DNA of 64,000 nt from Solen grandis. Its lineage: Eukaryota > Mollusca > Bivalvia > Adapedonta > Solenidae. Within the stretch, counting starts at the first letter, position 1; each line of letters opens with the position of its first letter. The notes beneath the pieces are model-generated. The model saw only the letters and a list, made by a program, of their open reading frames with translations. It was not told the origin of the DNA and made no database searches. The DNA lies in contig CM037795.1 in NCBI GenBank assembly GCA_021229015.1, positions 14,221,201 to 14,285,200 on the forward strand, written 5' to 3'. This document shows positions 20,801 through 32,179 of this stretch, one piece after another. The translations under genes were made by a program, and so were the position numbers.

Positions 20801-23800
20801 TTAATTGTATGAAATATTCCATTTAGATAAATCAGTATACCGTTTTTCCAGCTTTTTTAGCACGATACCACAAGACACTGGGTGAGCATATGCCAGCACT
20901 GCTAGAACCACCATGAAATATTTGACCTGAAATAAAAGACAGTAGACTTTAAGTATAGGACATAATCTATTAAAACATTTCTGCACAAAAGACCAAGCGA
21001 GCGTAGGCTATCCAAGAAGTCAAAAACATTTTATTTTGTCAAATGAATTTCGTTCTTTTTTGTAAATGGTAAAACAGAAAATAGAGAGGTGATCTACTGA
21101 AATAAATCGCTTATAAATTTGAATTTTCAACGTTTCTGATGGTCATTAATTATAAGTGACTCCTAATATTGGTTATCCTAGCATATCTCTTGATATTAAT
21201 ACATTCAATCTCTTCGAATAATAAATAATCAAGGTCTAATTAATAACAGGATTAAAGAATAATAGAGAAGTTTGCAATTTAGGGTGAACAGCCATGTCAG
21301 GAAATAAAATTTAGGCCATATGGTTCGTAATTTTTAACAAATATGCCTGTCCATCAATTCATATCTAATACATCGATCTCAAGTGTATACAAATATATTA
21401 ACAATATTTTCAGGTATTCAAATATTTTCTTTGCAATCCCTTGTGCATTTATTCCTAACAATGCAATGGAAACATCGATATTTTAAGACCAAAAAAGAAC
21501 CTATAATTCGAAAAGGAATGAAATGTTTCGTTTATGCATGCATTAAGTGGCAATATTCCGAGGAGAGATTTTAAAGATCATAATAAACGTGTATTTTTTA
21601 CAAGAACTTTACAACTCGGTGAAAACTGGTATAAATGTGTCTCTCACATGGAAAAAAATGAAATAATATCCATTAGCTTATTCTTAAATTCTTAATAGTG
21701 ACATGTATGTATTGTCTATATTTACTAACCAATGAGACTTACATGCCAGATGGCGCCACTGTAGGATTCCCACCAATCATACAAGCCGTACTCCACGAAG
21801 TGCATGATGGAAGACTGGGTCAGCATAACCGTGTACAGAATCCCGAATGCCTGGGTGGGAAACCTATATTAGATAATAGCATCGCTGTTGCTGACTGTTA
21901 AAACATAAACCAATTTTACACATAAAGCAAAGGGATATAGGTCTAGTGAATCGGTCAAAATAAGGAGCAAGTCTTCATGCGATTTTCCTTTTCACTACTA
22001 TTGGCTGATTATACGTCCGTTCGACATCATTTAAACCATGTCTACATGTATTCTCCGCCACCGGAATATCATACTGTAACCATGTGGCATGATCATTGTC
22101 TTGAAAACGGCTCGTTTCATTTGCTTAGCACAAAGCACAGAGGTAGCAGAATGTCATGTCCCAACTTTGGCATATCGCGAGCAGAGATTCCGCTTTTAAC
22201 AAGGACACTCTAATGACTTTTTCACTATAGATGGTGATACTTCACATGATAGTTCACAAATACGAAATTCAATATTACCAAGATTTGACAAAAACATACT
22301 TAGAATGAATAGAAAGTGTATCATTCATTAAATAAGATATTCCAAACGATCATGGAACGACGTGTCGTGTTCTAAGATGCAAAATGTATCCCCATTAAAA
22401 GGACATGTTTCATTAACTTGCGTGGATATGTAAAGGAAGGACCTGCTTTCAATAATACGTTACTCGGGCAGTTTGAAACGAATAGTTCATATCATTTGTA
22501 GAAAAATCAATTGTCCAAGGTACGTACACGTCAGAGAGGAAGGACATGGCGACACAGAACAAGAAGGAACGGAAGATGGTGAAGTCCACGAAGGCGATGT
22601 AGAGAACCCAGGTGTGCTGGATCATCATCAGGATGGACAGAAGCAGCATCAAGCTGGTGGCTACAAACATTGGCAGGATGGCCGGCATTATCTTCCGCCT
22701 TACCACGTTTTCTGATTCTATATACAGCAAATATATTGAGGTTTTAAAGGGATAGATAACACTAATCATTTTAACAATTTAAAACATGTTTTGGTTTTCT
22801 ATTCATTCTAAATATGTTTTGTTAAATCTTGGTAATATTGAATTTTATATTTTTAAACTATTTATTGTAGAAGTATCACCATCTATGGTGAAAAAGTCAT
22901 TAGAATGTCCTTGTTAGAAGCGGAATCTCTGCTCGCGATATGCCATAGAAAAACATGTTATGGTTTTCGGGAGACTTTAAGTTTTAACATTTTACATGCA
23001 TGTATTTCACTGCAAAAATCGTCATTTTCATATGAACCTATATTGGTTACCATGATCTTTTTTCTGGATTTTAAGGTTAAAATATGCAATGTCAGATTTT
23101 CAATATGTTTGCTATATGTTTTCATTTGCAACAAATATATTGCTTCCCTACTGCATTATAAAGCCCTACACCGCATTTTAGTACTGAACCATTGGCACTA
23201 GAATTACAGAATACTGTAAAATCATTAATTTTCGTTGACATTTAAATTTCGTGGAATCTGTGATTAAATAAATTTCGTGGGTACATATATTCGTGGAACC
23301 AAGTTCTAGAAAACATGAGGTCTATGAAATAAACAGTTTTCGTCGGGATTAATATTCATGGATAAATTCATCCACGAAATCAACGAAAATTAGTTCCCCA
23401 CGAAAATTAATGATTCTACAGTAACCAGTTTCATTGGAATGTTGATTATGATTTTTGCCCTTTAGTACTGTATATTAAACATGGTGAGGAACAGTCTCTG
23501 ATATCACTTGATTACGAAGGACGTAACTTTGTACAAATGTATGCTATCTTATGTATTCTATGCACTTTTCGATCCGTCTGGTATTCAATTAACATATAGA
23601 ATAAAGAACCATTCATTCGACATTTCGCGTTATTACTTCATTTAAGTTGCCTTTTGACAATGATTCGTCACTGGATATCATACCGACCGAACCGAACCGA
23701 ACTACTATCATGTGATAGTGGCATATATCTGTACAAAATTACGACTTTCGTTATAAAATAGAATAAATAGAATATTTTAATTTAGAGTACAGGAAAACAA

Positions 23801-26800
23801 ACAAACAAAAGAAAGAAAAGAGAGGGAAAATAAAATTTACAAATCTCTGATAATCAAGATTCCAATGTTCTTCGGTTCTACTGCCAGTGAACTGAACATA
23901 TGATCTGATCTCAATGCAAATAATTAACCAATCAATGGATAGAGACTATCCAGAAGTTTTCCGAGGTAAAAGTTAATAACAAAATTTAATTTTCAGCAAA
24001 TCTTCACTTTGATAGATTTTCACTTGGTTGGGAATATAGTCAATATACACTTACTTGCATACTTTTGTTTTTGACGATCATATATTAAACCGGCTAGGAA
24101 TGAAGACACAAGGCCACAGAACATTGTATAGGACAGCACATTTGTGAAGTAGCTCACTGTAATTAGAATATATGGTGAGCGTGATTGTTTCATTGTTGAG
24201 AATATCTCTCAGATATGCCTATAGGTCTAGAAAACAAAGTCTATCTACCGAAAAAGATTATAAAGTTTGAATTTGTCCAAGCGGTTGAAGTCTGTTTCGA
24301 ATTCAACCTCTGAATGAAAAACTAGAAACTGATTCGTTACATAGATAAACCCGATTCATTTTGCCGAAATTTCAGGCCTGCATGGTAATATATTCCAGTG
24401 CATTTTTGTTATTCAGAATGAGAGTAAGCGCCAGAAGCATATCCCCTGCGTTATAAGTACATTTGATCATGTATGTAGCAGTCAACTATACCAAGCAACC
24501 AACCTGTGTTAACATCCAGATTTTTATATCCCAACTGCGGCAATATATCCTCGATTTGACTATTTTTTTCGACAATTCGGAGAATCGCCATATTTCTCTA
24601 ATTTAAATGACTGCTTCGTCAAGTATGACTGTATTTTGGTAATTGGCAGTGGTTTACCCTTACGTTTTCTTGTCTTCGGTAAAGCTATTATTTTCAGCCT
24701 TATGTTTTTTCAACCCTAGACATTAATTTTGCGTAGTCTCTCTTCGCTTATTGGAGTACGATTTTCATTCCTTACCTAAATCAAGAGTTACTCTTTCAAA
24801 CTAAATAGACCTGTTATTTTCTTATTGGTTTTAAATAGCTTATACATTTGCTGATCATGCAATCAACGGGCTTACCTGTTGGTTTGTGTTTGTTTGTTAT
24901 GAAGTTCAGATAAGCGTTGATGGTGGCGATAAAAAAGTTGAAGTGGAGCATCATGATCCCGAAACACAGGGCGTGAGGGATGAAAAAGCGATTGAAAACA
25001 TATCGGCGGAAACTTAAACTTGCGCCCGTCTGTTCAACCTGTTTCGAGCTTTTTTGATCATTTGAAACTGCAAAATGAATAAGATAAGTCATTTTTTTCA
25101 ATTGGAAATATCTTAGAAACGTCGTAAAGAAAAACAACATGTTCCCATCATATGTTTCTTCATTTTAAAGCTACATGTATTTCCTTGCTTTTAAATGACA
25201 AATTATGAAACGAGTGTGTATTCTTTCAAATATCGATATATATCATCGAAAGAACAATGGTCTAAATTAGAGAGAACATGCGTTTATAAAGGATTTTTTC
25301 GTGACTGAATCACACTCACTGAATCAATTTGCATTATTGTCAAAACGCAGAAAGAGAACACAAGTTTGTACTAGACATAAAACCTTTATGCAGACATATA
25401 TATTTATTTTGTTTGGAAACGTTCAAGAAAGACAAAAAAATCAATATCCAGGAAACACGCTGTTTTGTTTACCTACAAGTATTATTATGCGGCCCCGAAG
25501 TTATACATTGAAGGAGGCTATAATTTCAACATAAAAATGATGTCTTTGGAGTTATGGTTCTTTTTTCTATTTGTAACCACAGAAGAGAATCGAGAAAAAT
25601 AGTTTAAAAGCGGTGCAAGAAAGCCATCGGGCATTCTAAACCAAATTTTCGAACCTGTACGTGTGTTACTGCAATGGACAAGTTTATGTGGTACGCTCGT
25701 ATTATTTACAAACATATTTGTAACTTACATCGCACACATTCATATGTAAGGCATAACGTGTTTCTCTGTGAATATTAGTTTCTACATTATAAACAGTTGT
25801 TTGTTTGTTGGAGTTTATGTCTTACGGGCAGTATTTTCTGTCATATTATACCACACCGTAATCACATGTGACTGACACCAAAACCAGTCACAATATCCTG
25901 ACACCTGACTAAGCAAGCCGTCTTGTATATATACTGAGTGTCAAGCAGTTAACAGTTTCATTTTTTCGAAGTCAAGGCAGAGGATCTAACCCACGACCTC
26001 GCGCTAGAGTAGCGAACGTTCTAACCCCTCGACAACCGGCATGAACTGTTGTTCTAAAATAGTTAATAGTTTATAATATATATCGCCTTTTTTCAATGAT
26101 TTAATGTTGACCCTTAAAACAACCATTATACTTTGAAGAGTAAAAACAAAAGTAATCTATCTTTTGTCATTCGTTGAATGTTTAAATAAAACATTTTTAT
26201 GCATGATTTTATCTCTTTTTTTTTTAATTGGCTACATACCTGTTTTTGTTTTCTTGTCAGTCGCCATTTCCGATGTTTTCAACAAATGATATCGTGGATA
26301 AACTATAAATGTGCTCGCAATAACCGATGTCGACATAGCCACTATAACGAGGAAGGAGTATTTCCTCTGAAACCCGGACTGGTGAGCCAGCTTTGATAAA
26401 GAAATCGGTATTGTAAATTAATGTATGGAATAATTCTCCAATTTTTGATCATTCATTTTCTCATCCTTCCCTTTTTTCTTCTCCTCTCTTATCATTATTA
26501 TCACTAGTAACAATATAATATTTTTTTTGTAATTGAAAATCGTTATTATTATCACCATCGTCTTTGAGACATATTAGTTCCTAGACTGATTGCCCAGGGG
26601 TCAGGATAATGTGACACGCCTGTGGTAGCCAATCAACTGTCTGATACCGCACCGCTTTGTATATACTACATTTTGACGAAGTCCCCTAAGATTGGAAGTT
26701 TTGTTGATGGATCGTTAAAACAAACAAACGCACCTTAACAAACAGCTGAATGACCGATGACGAGTCCATGACACCGTTGATCAATCCAACGACGACAATT

Positions 26801-29800
26801 GACCCTTTCGTGTACAGGTTACTGAGCTAAAAGGTCAAGGTCATGTTTTACCTCATTAGTAAATACAGTTCTTATTTATATTCAAGATAAATTGTATCGT
26901 AGACTATTTAATTTCACATACACGAAAAATTGCAATAAAATACAAAATGTAGGATTAACAAATTACAGAAATGATTGATGTAATGTTTTTTTTTAATATA
27001 CTATGAGTTATATCGACAGTACTTTGCCACGAAAACAGTTAATGTCAATGTCCCCTGTTAAATACATAAAATATGCGTACTTCAATTCTCATCAATATAG
27101 CCAGATATTTTATTCAAACCTTTTAAATATTAATTGAATGAAGAGCAATGCATGGTTCTTTATTAAGCTCTAACGAATAAAGTGCATTGCATATACATAT
27201 GAATTAAGCCAAAGGTATACTGCGTTTGGATTGCACTATAGGCGTATCTGCGATATCAATGTTTTTCCTGTGGAGATCGCAATTACTAGGAAATCATATA
27301 AGATATATCCATTTCATTATGGACGTTTCAGCTGGTTACCACTAATTTTCTTTATTTATTTATTTATTTATTTATTTAGTTTGAAATTCATATTTTGTTC
27401 TAAGAATAAAGCTTAATGACAATCCAAATCCAAAGATCAATGTGTTAAAATGTTATTAAAAGTGTGTATTCCAATTTTTGAGGGTCCAAAGAGTCACATT
27501 TTAGTGTTTTTATGCATTTTTGGCAAACATTTCAATTAAAAAGTTGTTTTAGATAAAAACAAACATAGTGTAGTGTATATATTTTTACATTTTCAGAGAG
27601 CCTCTTCATCATTGGATCGAATCTAAATAAATAAAAAAAACAGTCAGTTTATTTTCTTATTAAGAATAATATAAAAAATCATAGCTTTGGGTAGTTTTGT
27701 ATGCATTTTGGTTCTTGTATGTTGGATATTTCATGCTCGTTGGTATGTTCCATGCATCTTTGACAGTATTTTCACATGTAATCTATGAAATGCAGTATAA
27801 ATGGCAAATTGTGATTAGTTATTTAAAAATATCATTTTAATATGCTTTTGAAGTGTTTATTCCTTTTCTTTTTTCTTTTTTTTTCTCCTTTTTTTTGGAG
27901 GGGGGGGGGGGGTGGGGGGTCCGAGGAAATGTTAGCAAACAGCAGTTTAATCTCTAAAATGAGCGTGTCGACCCCCAAATTTATATTCATATATCTTATC
28001 GTTAAAGTTAAAAGAACTTAATATGTGCAAATTTAAACAAAAATCTGTCCGTTAGTAAAGAAAAAAAAATGGAATGCATTTAAAACAAATATCCTAGCCC
28101 GTTACCTGTGTCGCTGTCATAAGAAACACCAGGCTTCCGCCTGTTAAGAACATGACCCCTGGGCAAATTAACCATGGCATCTCTAGAAAAATAAGTCAAA
28201 ATGGCGAGAGTAGGTTACACTTGATTTTTTATCCGAAATATTTAATATCACATACAAAAGTTCTAATATATACAAAATAATGTAGGATCCAAAGATACAT
28301 AGAATCATAAATTTACATTACTTTTTATCGTTTGAGGTCGGATCGGAATGCTTAGAGTTCGAATCCTGTTAAATATAAGAGACAAATATGACAGAAGAAA
28401 GCAGCTAAATGAAGATCGTGCATACAGTGGATTTAAAATCTCATGTGTCAACGATTTCATAAATTAAATGTATTAGTGTACTTTCAGTTTGGATTTGTCC
28501 GTTTTTCTCTTACCTGGACTTGTAAAGGCGACCATTACACAACCAGCCCAGAATACAAATCTGTACAAACAGCACAAACAACACGAAAATAAGAAACAAT
28601 ACAGAATTAAAAATACACAACAATTCATCGAGTGCACATGACAACGTAGCTGATATACTTTATAATGATTTTCTACGGTTGACTATCGTCAATAATGTTG
28701 AATTAGATATATTCAGGGTTATACATTACACTTTACATTACACTTTAATGACTAAATCAATAATTTATATGTTGTATTTTCTTTGCGCAACACGTAGCTC
28801 ACAATTAAAGGGTACAGTCAAGATATTAATGTATTTGTGGTATCATGCCACTTGTCTACGGCGTGTGTAAACGTCTATCCAGTAGTATTTCTCCTGAATG
28901 ACACGCCACTGCCTAAATCACGATCTCCGCTCTTTTGCACTATCACATATAATCGCGTAAAATCACATACAATTAAATATATCACAAATAATTGTGTGTT
29001 GACGGCTTACTTACATATAGATACACCGAATGGCGCGAGTACCAAATCGAGAAAATATCTGGCCGCCAGTCAGAGAGAAGATGATCGCGCATCCCGTGCC
29101 GACCGTATACAGGAGGTTCAGTCTCAGGTCCTGCTCGGGACAGCCTCGGGATCTTAGTACAGCAAATTATATATGATATTGAACGTCTAAACAAAATATT
29201 ATTGATATAAGTATCATCAAATGTTCGAAAAGTTTGAAAAAAAAAATGAAAATCTGGCTTTAATAAATACTGTCGTTTGTTTGTATGGATACGAATACTA
29301 CCTATCGGAACAAAACTACAGCATTTATTAAAGACTCGTTTATATGCATTGCTTTCTATCGGTGAACAAAAATGTGAATTTAAGAAACAAGAGTCAAAAG
29401 ACGTTAAATAGAAAGATCTTATTTGTGGGAAGGAGTGAACAAATATTGTTTTAAATTCCGTAAATAAGTTTGAAGTTAATTAATCAACTTGGGTTAAACA
29501 TTATATATATATCTTGCATTAAAACTCAGTAACATATCTTTGAAATAAAATAAAATTTAAAAACTAAAACACTTTTAAATCATAAATATAAGCTATATAA
29601 CGCTACTTTGAGGTCCACGTGAATAGCTCAAAAGCTGTCTAAAATAAGAGATAAAGTGAACTATTTGTCAGGCAGTGTAATGCTTAACACGTCTGAATTA
29701 GGGCTGAACTTTTCATTTGTTAAAGAGACTTAGTTGAAACCCAGTAAATCAATGAGGCACAACACCCCTGTCGAATACATTTACTGAAAAGACATAAATA

Positions 29801-29990
29801 AATGATAGAATTACGTTTCTTTGTTATATACGATGCCCGTAGTATTGTGATAATTACACAGGTCTCCGTACACGCCTTCGTCCTTCAGAACGTATATCAA
29901 AGATCCCCATCCAAGTTCCAGTCCTCCGAAAAGGAATATCTCCAGAAGCGCCCAAAACACCTTTAAGTGTCGAAGATATTGTTGATCCAT
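20801..29990 (-). CDS. SLC43A-like: SLC43-family transporter, gene A (11 exons, complete)
   Basis: Exons, in transcript order: 29815-29990, 29015-29152, 28514-28560, 28106-28182, 26734-26826, 26240-26390, 24876-25067, 24055-24156, 22528-22717, 21743-21863, 20801-20926. All introns are GT..AG, phases agree throughout, and the sum is 1413 bases, 470 residues plus stop. Family evidence: TM1 with LELGWGSLIYVLKDEG (about residues 24-39), CPEQDLRLNLLYTVGTG and the MFS loop GGQIFSRFGTR, NGVMDSSSVIQLFVK, the TM7 block FFIPHALCFGIMMLHFNFFI followed by ATINAYL, then GLIYDRQKQKYA and a final hydrophobic exon. These line up with SLC43A1-A3 in order. An N-glycosylation site NTT (residue 49) lies in the first outer loop. 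SLC43 proteins are plasma-membrane facilitators for large neutral amino acids (A1, A2) or purine bases (A3); which substrate applies here is not decidable. It is shorter than human LAT3 (559). Confidence 0.94.
21990..22160 (-). mobile_element. SINE-like fragment (family 3) in gene A intron 9
   Basis: Blocks 'GTGGCATGATCA', 'GAATATCATACTGTAA' and 'TTAGCACAAAGCA' match the element upstream of gene A at 30004-30303 in the same order. The tRNA-like head is missing. Confidence 0.6.
22168..22945. repeat. Inverted repeat flanking exon 9 of gene A
   Basis: The left arm 22168-22317 (TGGCATATCGCGAGCAGAGA ..) and right arm 22796-22945 are about 90 percent complementary over 150 bases, separated by about 480 bases that contain exon 9 (22528-22717). 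In the pre-mRNA the arms could pair across the exon. No transposase or target duplication was found, so its origin is uncertain. Confidence 0.9.
23212..23423. mobile_element. 212-bp MITE in gene A intron 8
   Basis: Ends are TACTGTAAAATCATTAATTT and the matching AAATTAATGATTCTACAGTA, complementary at all but one position, with TA-type termini. The interior repeats 'TTTCGTGG' and 'CCACGAAA' words. This element type is widespread in molluscs. Confidence 0.88.
25798..26045 (-). mobile_element. tRNA-derived SINE (family 2) in gene A intron 6
   Basis: On the minus strand it starts GCCGGTTGTCGAGGGGTTAG and carries a B-box-like GTGGGTTAGATCC, then a body with 'TGACACTCAGTATATATAC' and 'TGTGACTGGTTTTGGTGTCA'. 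A relative lies at 40545-40742. The B box is one base off consensus. Confidence 0.65.
27420..28080. other. Intron 4 interior, poly-pyrimidine and poly-G tract
   Basis: AT-rich intron sequence. A (C/T)-rich run at 27860-27897 is followed by a 13-G tract at 27900-27912, which could form non-B DNA. No exon between the mapped exons 4 and 5. Confidence 0.5.
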
Positions 29991-30003
29991 TGTGTCGTCA
30001 TAT

Positions 30004-30303
30004 ATTGCTTAAATGAGTAAAGTTCTGGGTTTAACGTCCAATCGACAGTATTTTAGTTATTTGGAGACTATGTCTACTTTGGACAGATATAGTGCTGTCA
30101 CACTGGAGTATCACGCCGTAAACTTGTGGCATGATACTACACCCAGTAAAATTAATCAGCCCTGGAACTACCTTTATATTCTGAGCACAAAGCAAGGAAG
30201 CTATTCCAGTAGCATTTTGGTATATTGCGGCCCGGGATCGAACCCTTGACCTCCCTCTCCCGACGCAGACGCTACAACCGCCTTGCCAACGGGAACGGTA
30301 GAT
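30004..30303 (-). mobile_element. tRNA-derived SINE-like element (family 3) upstream of gene A
   Basis: The minus strand reads TACCGTTCCCGTTGGCAAGG, then a clear B box GGGTTCGATCCCGG (near 30233-30246), then the family body (TGTGCTCAGAAT, ATCATGCCACAAG, GTGATACTCCAG). Its 3' end stops 14 bases before the ATG of gene A, so it fills the immediate upstream region of that gene, either as 5' UTR or as promoter. Confidence 0.75.
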
Positions 30304-30772
30304 ATAGTCCCGATACAAACATAATAACTTTTTATCATATGATATTGTGCTCAAACAGCTGTTTCCGGTTTCGTATAGTCATCACATACTTTCTTATATT
30401 TAACACGTTACATATAACTTTTAGGCCGAATTACACCACTCCGCGTCACGCGCGTGTATTCTATATGAATGAATAGTGTGTTGAACTCGAACAGCTGGAT
30501 TAAATGCGTATGATTCATTATTCATATGATGTTGAAAATGTATGAGAAATATACACGTTAAATCTTTATTTTCAGTTATTATCTGAAACTATTTTCTTGG
30601 TGTTAGATTACAAAAGTAATTCGTTCACAGTCCGTTCATTCATTTGTTTTTTTTTTTGTTGTTATCGGTTTACTTCACTATGGCTATGATAAAAACACAG
30701 TCCGTTCATTCATTTGTTTGTTTTAATTTTTTGAACATTTTCATGAACTCGTTTAGTAAAATTTGATAAGAT

Positions 30773-30774
<2 letters not shown>

Positions 30775-30823
<49 letters not shown>
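30775..30823. repeat. (TA)n microsatellite
   Basis: About 24 uninterrupted TA units between the two SLC43 gene starts. Confidence 0.97.
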
Positions 30824-30830
<7 letters not shown>

Positions 30831-32179
30831 AATATACAGTCATCTTCTCTCAATTGTCCTCACGGTACCACGAGGGTTTTTCTTTCCCTTCTGTCCTCGA
30901 ACTTATATTTCAAGCGATAAAAAGAGTGAAACTTGATAGACAAAACAATCACTTACATGCTCTATTCATGAAGAAATCGCGTGTTAAGTTCACATACTCA
31001 ATACATGTATATCCATATACATATTCATAATAGAAATTATACACACATACAATGTATACACTACCTTTTAGATAAAATCCATACATTCACGGTTAGCCTA
31101 TTAACGACTAAATCAAGGACACGTGTCCTGCATATCTATTCTACTTAATTACTCATACAATTTAAGAATTTAAGTGATGTCGATGTACTGTAATTTTAAT
31201 CTGTTTATCTACTTCAGCTTATTGTGTGACGAATTCTACTGTAACTATGTTGTGAAAAACATTACCAGTACATATTTCAGTAGTGTCGTACTACTTAGAC
31301 AAACTATCTTCAAATGCAAAAACGACAGTCAAGACAAACTAATAATTATGCCATTGCACAACAAACTGCCGCCAAATATTAGAAATTATTGTATTTCGTT
31401 AATAGTATCGTTTCGTTTGGGTGAATCCTACAGTATAGTTTAGAGACTAGTGCAAGCTAGTGACGTCACAGTCTCTGTCTATAGACTGAAACATTTTTGA
31501 TAAATTTCGCTTTCGGTAAAAATCAAAGATGTTGTGTTTTATTGTACATTTATGAAAGTGTTTTGTAATTGCGTACACCATTTTACTTTATAGACCCATT
31601 AGATTTGCAAATATCTATCTATCTATCTATCTATCTATTGGAAGGACAGTCTGCTATAAGAATATTTCTGAAACTAGCCTGTTCATCTCGTCTAGGGTGT
31701 TCAAATATACTCATTTAATGTACAATCAAATACAATATCCAAACATTTTGATTATGCCTAGAGAAACATGCCGATTGTGTGTTTCCGTAACTCATGTCAG
31801 TAGTATTTTGTAGATGATTGTTTAAGAGTAATTTAGATTCGCAGTATCTCAGCATTCTTGTATTATTTGCCTACTGAAAAGAGTCATGGAACCCTACATA
31901 ATGGATTCTTTGCTGTATAGAATTTATGATTTTATTTACAATGTTTCGAGCCGATCTTTTCAAGATATAACTTCAAGAACGGTTACAACCTTTTTCGAGG
32001 CAATTGTACGATTTACTCCCATCCTTAGACAAGATGTTTCATTTGCTAACCAATCCTAAACGATACATTTCAACATATACTGAAGTGATGTTTAAAGGAT
32101 TGTGGCTGATTTCATGGTTTTTGAAAGCTTGTGGGTGATTTTATTAGTCCCCAACGGTGAAACCGGCTGACGTTCCATC
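30824..32179. other. Intergenic, (ATCT)n at 31609-31638
   Basis: Seven ATCT units occur near 31610. The flanking sequence is AT-rich without supported exons. A frame of 89 codons at 31174-31443 has no domain or splice support. Confidence 0.5.

Noticed and set aside
22473..22715. 80-codon plus-strand frame (HGDTEQEGTEDG)
   Set aside because: Antisense shadow of exon 9 of gene A.
28837..29157. 106-codon plus-strand frame
   Set aside because: Shadow of exon 2 of SLC43 gene A, which is on the minus strand and has matching splice sites and family motifs.
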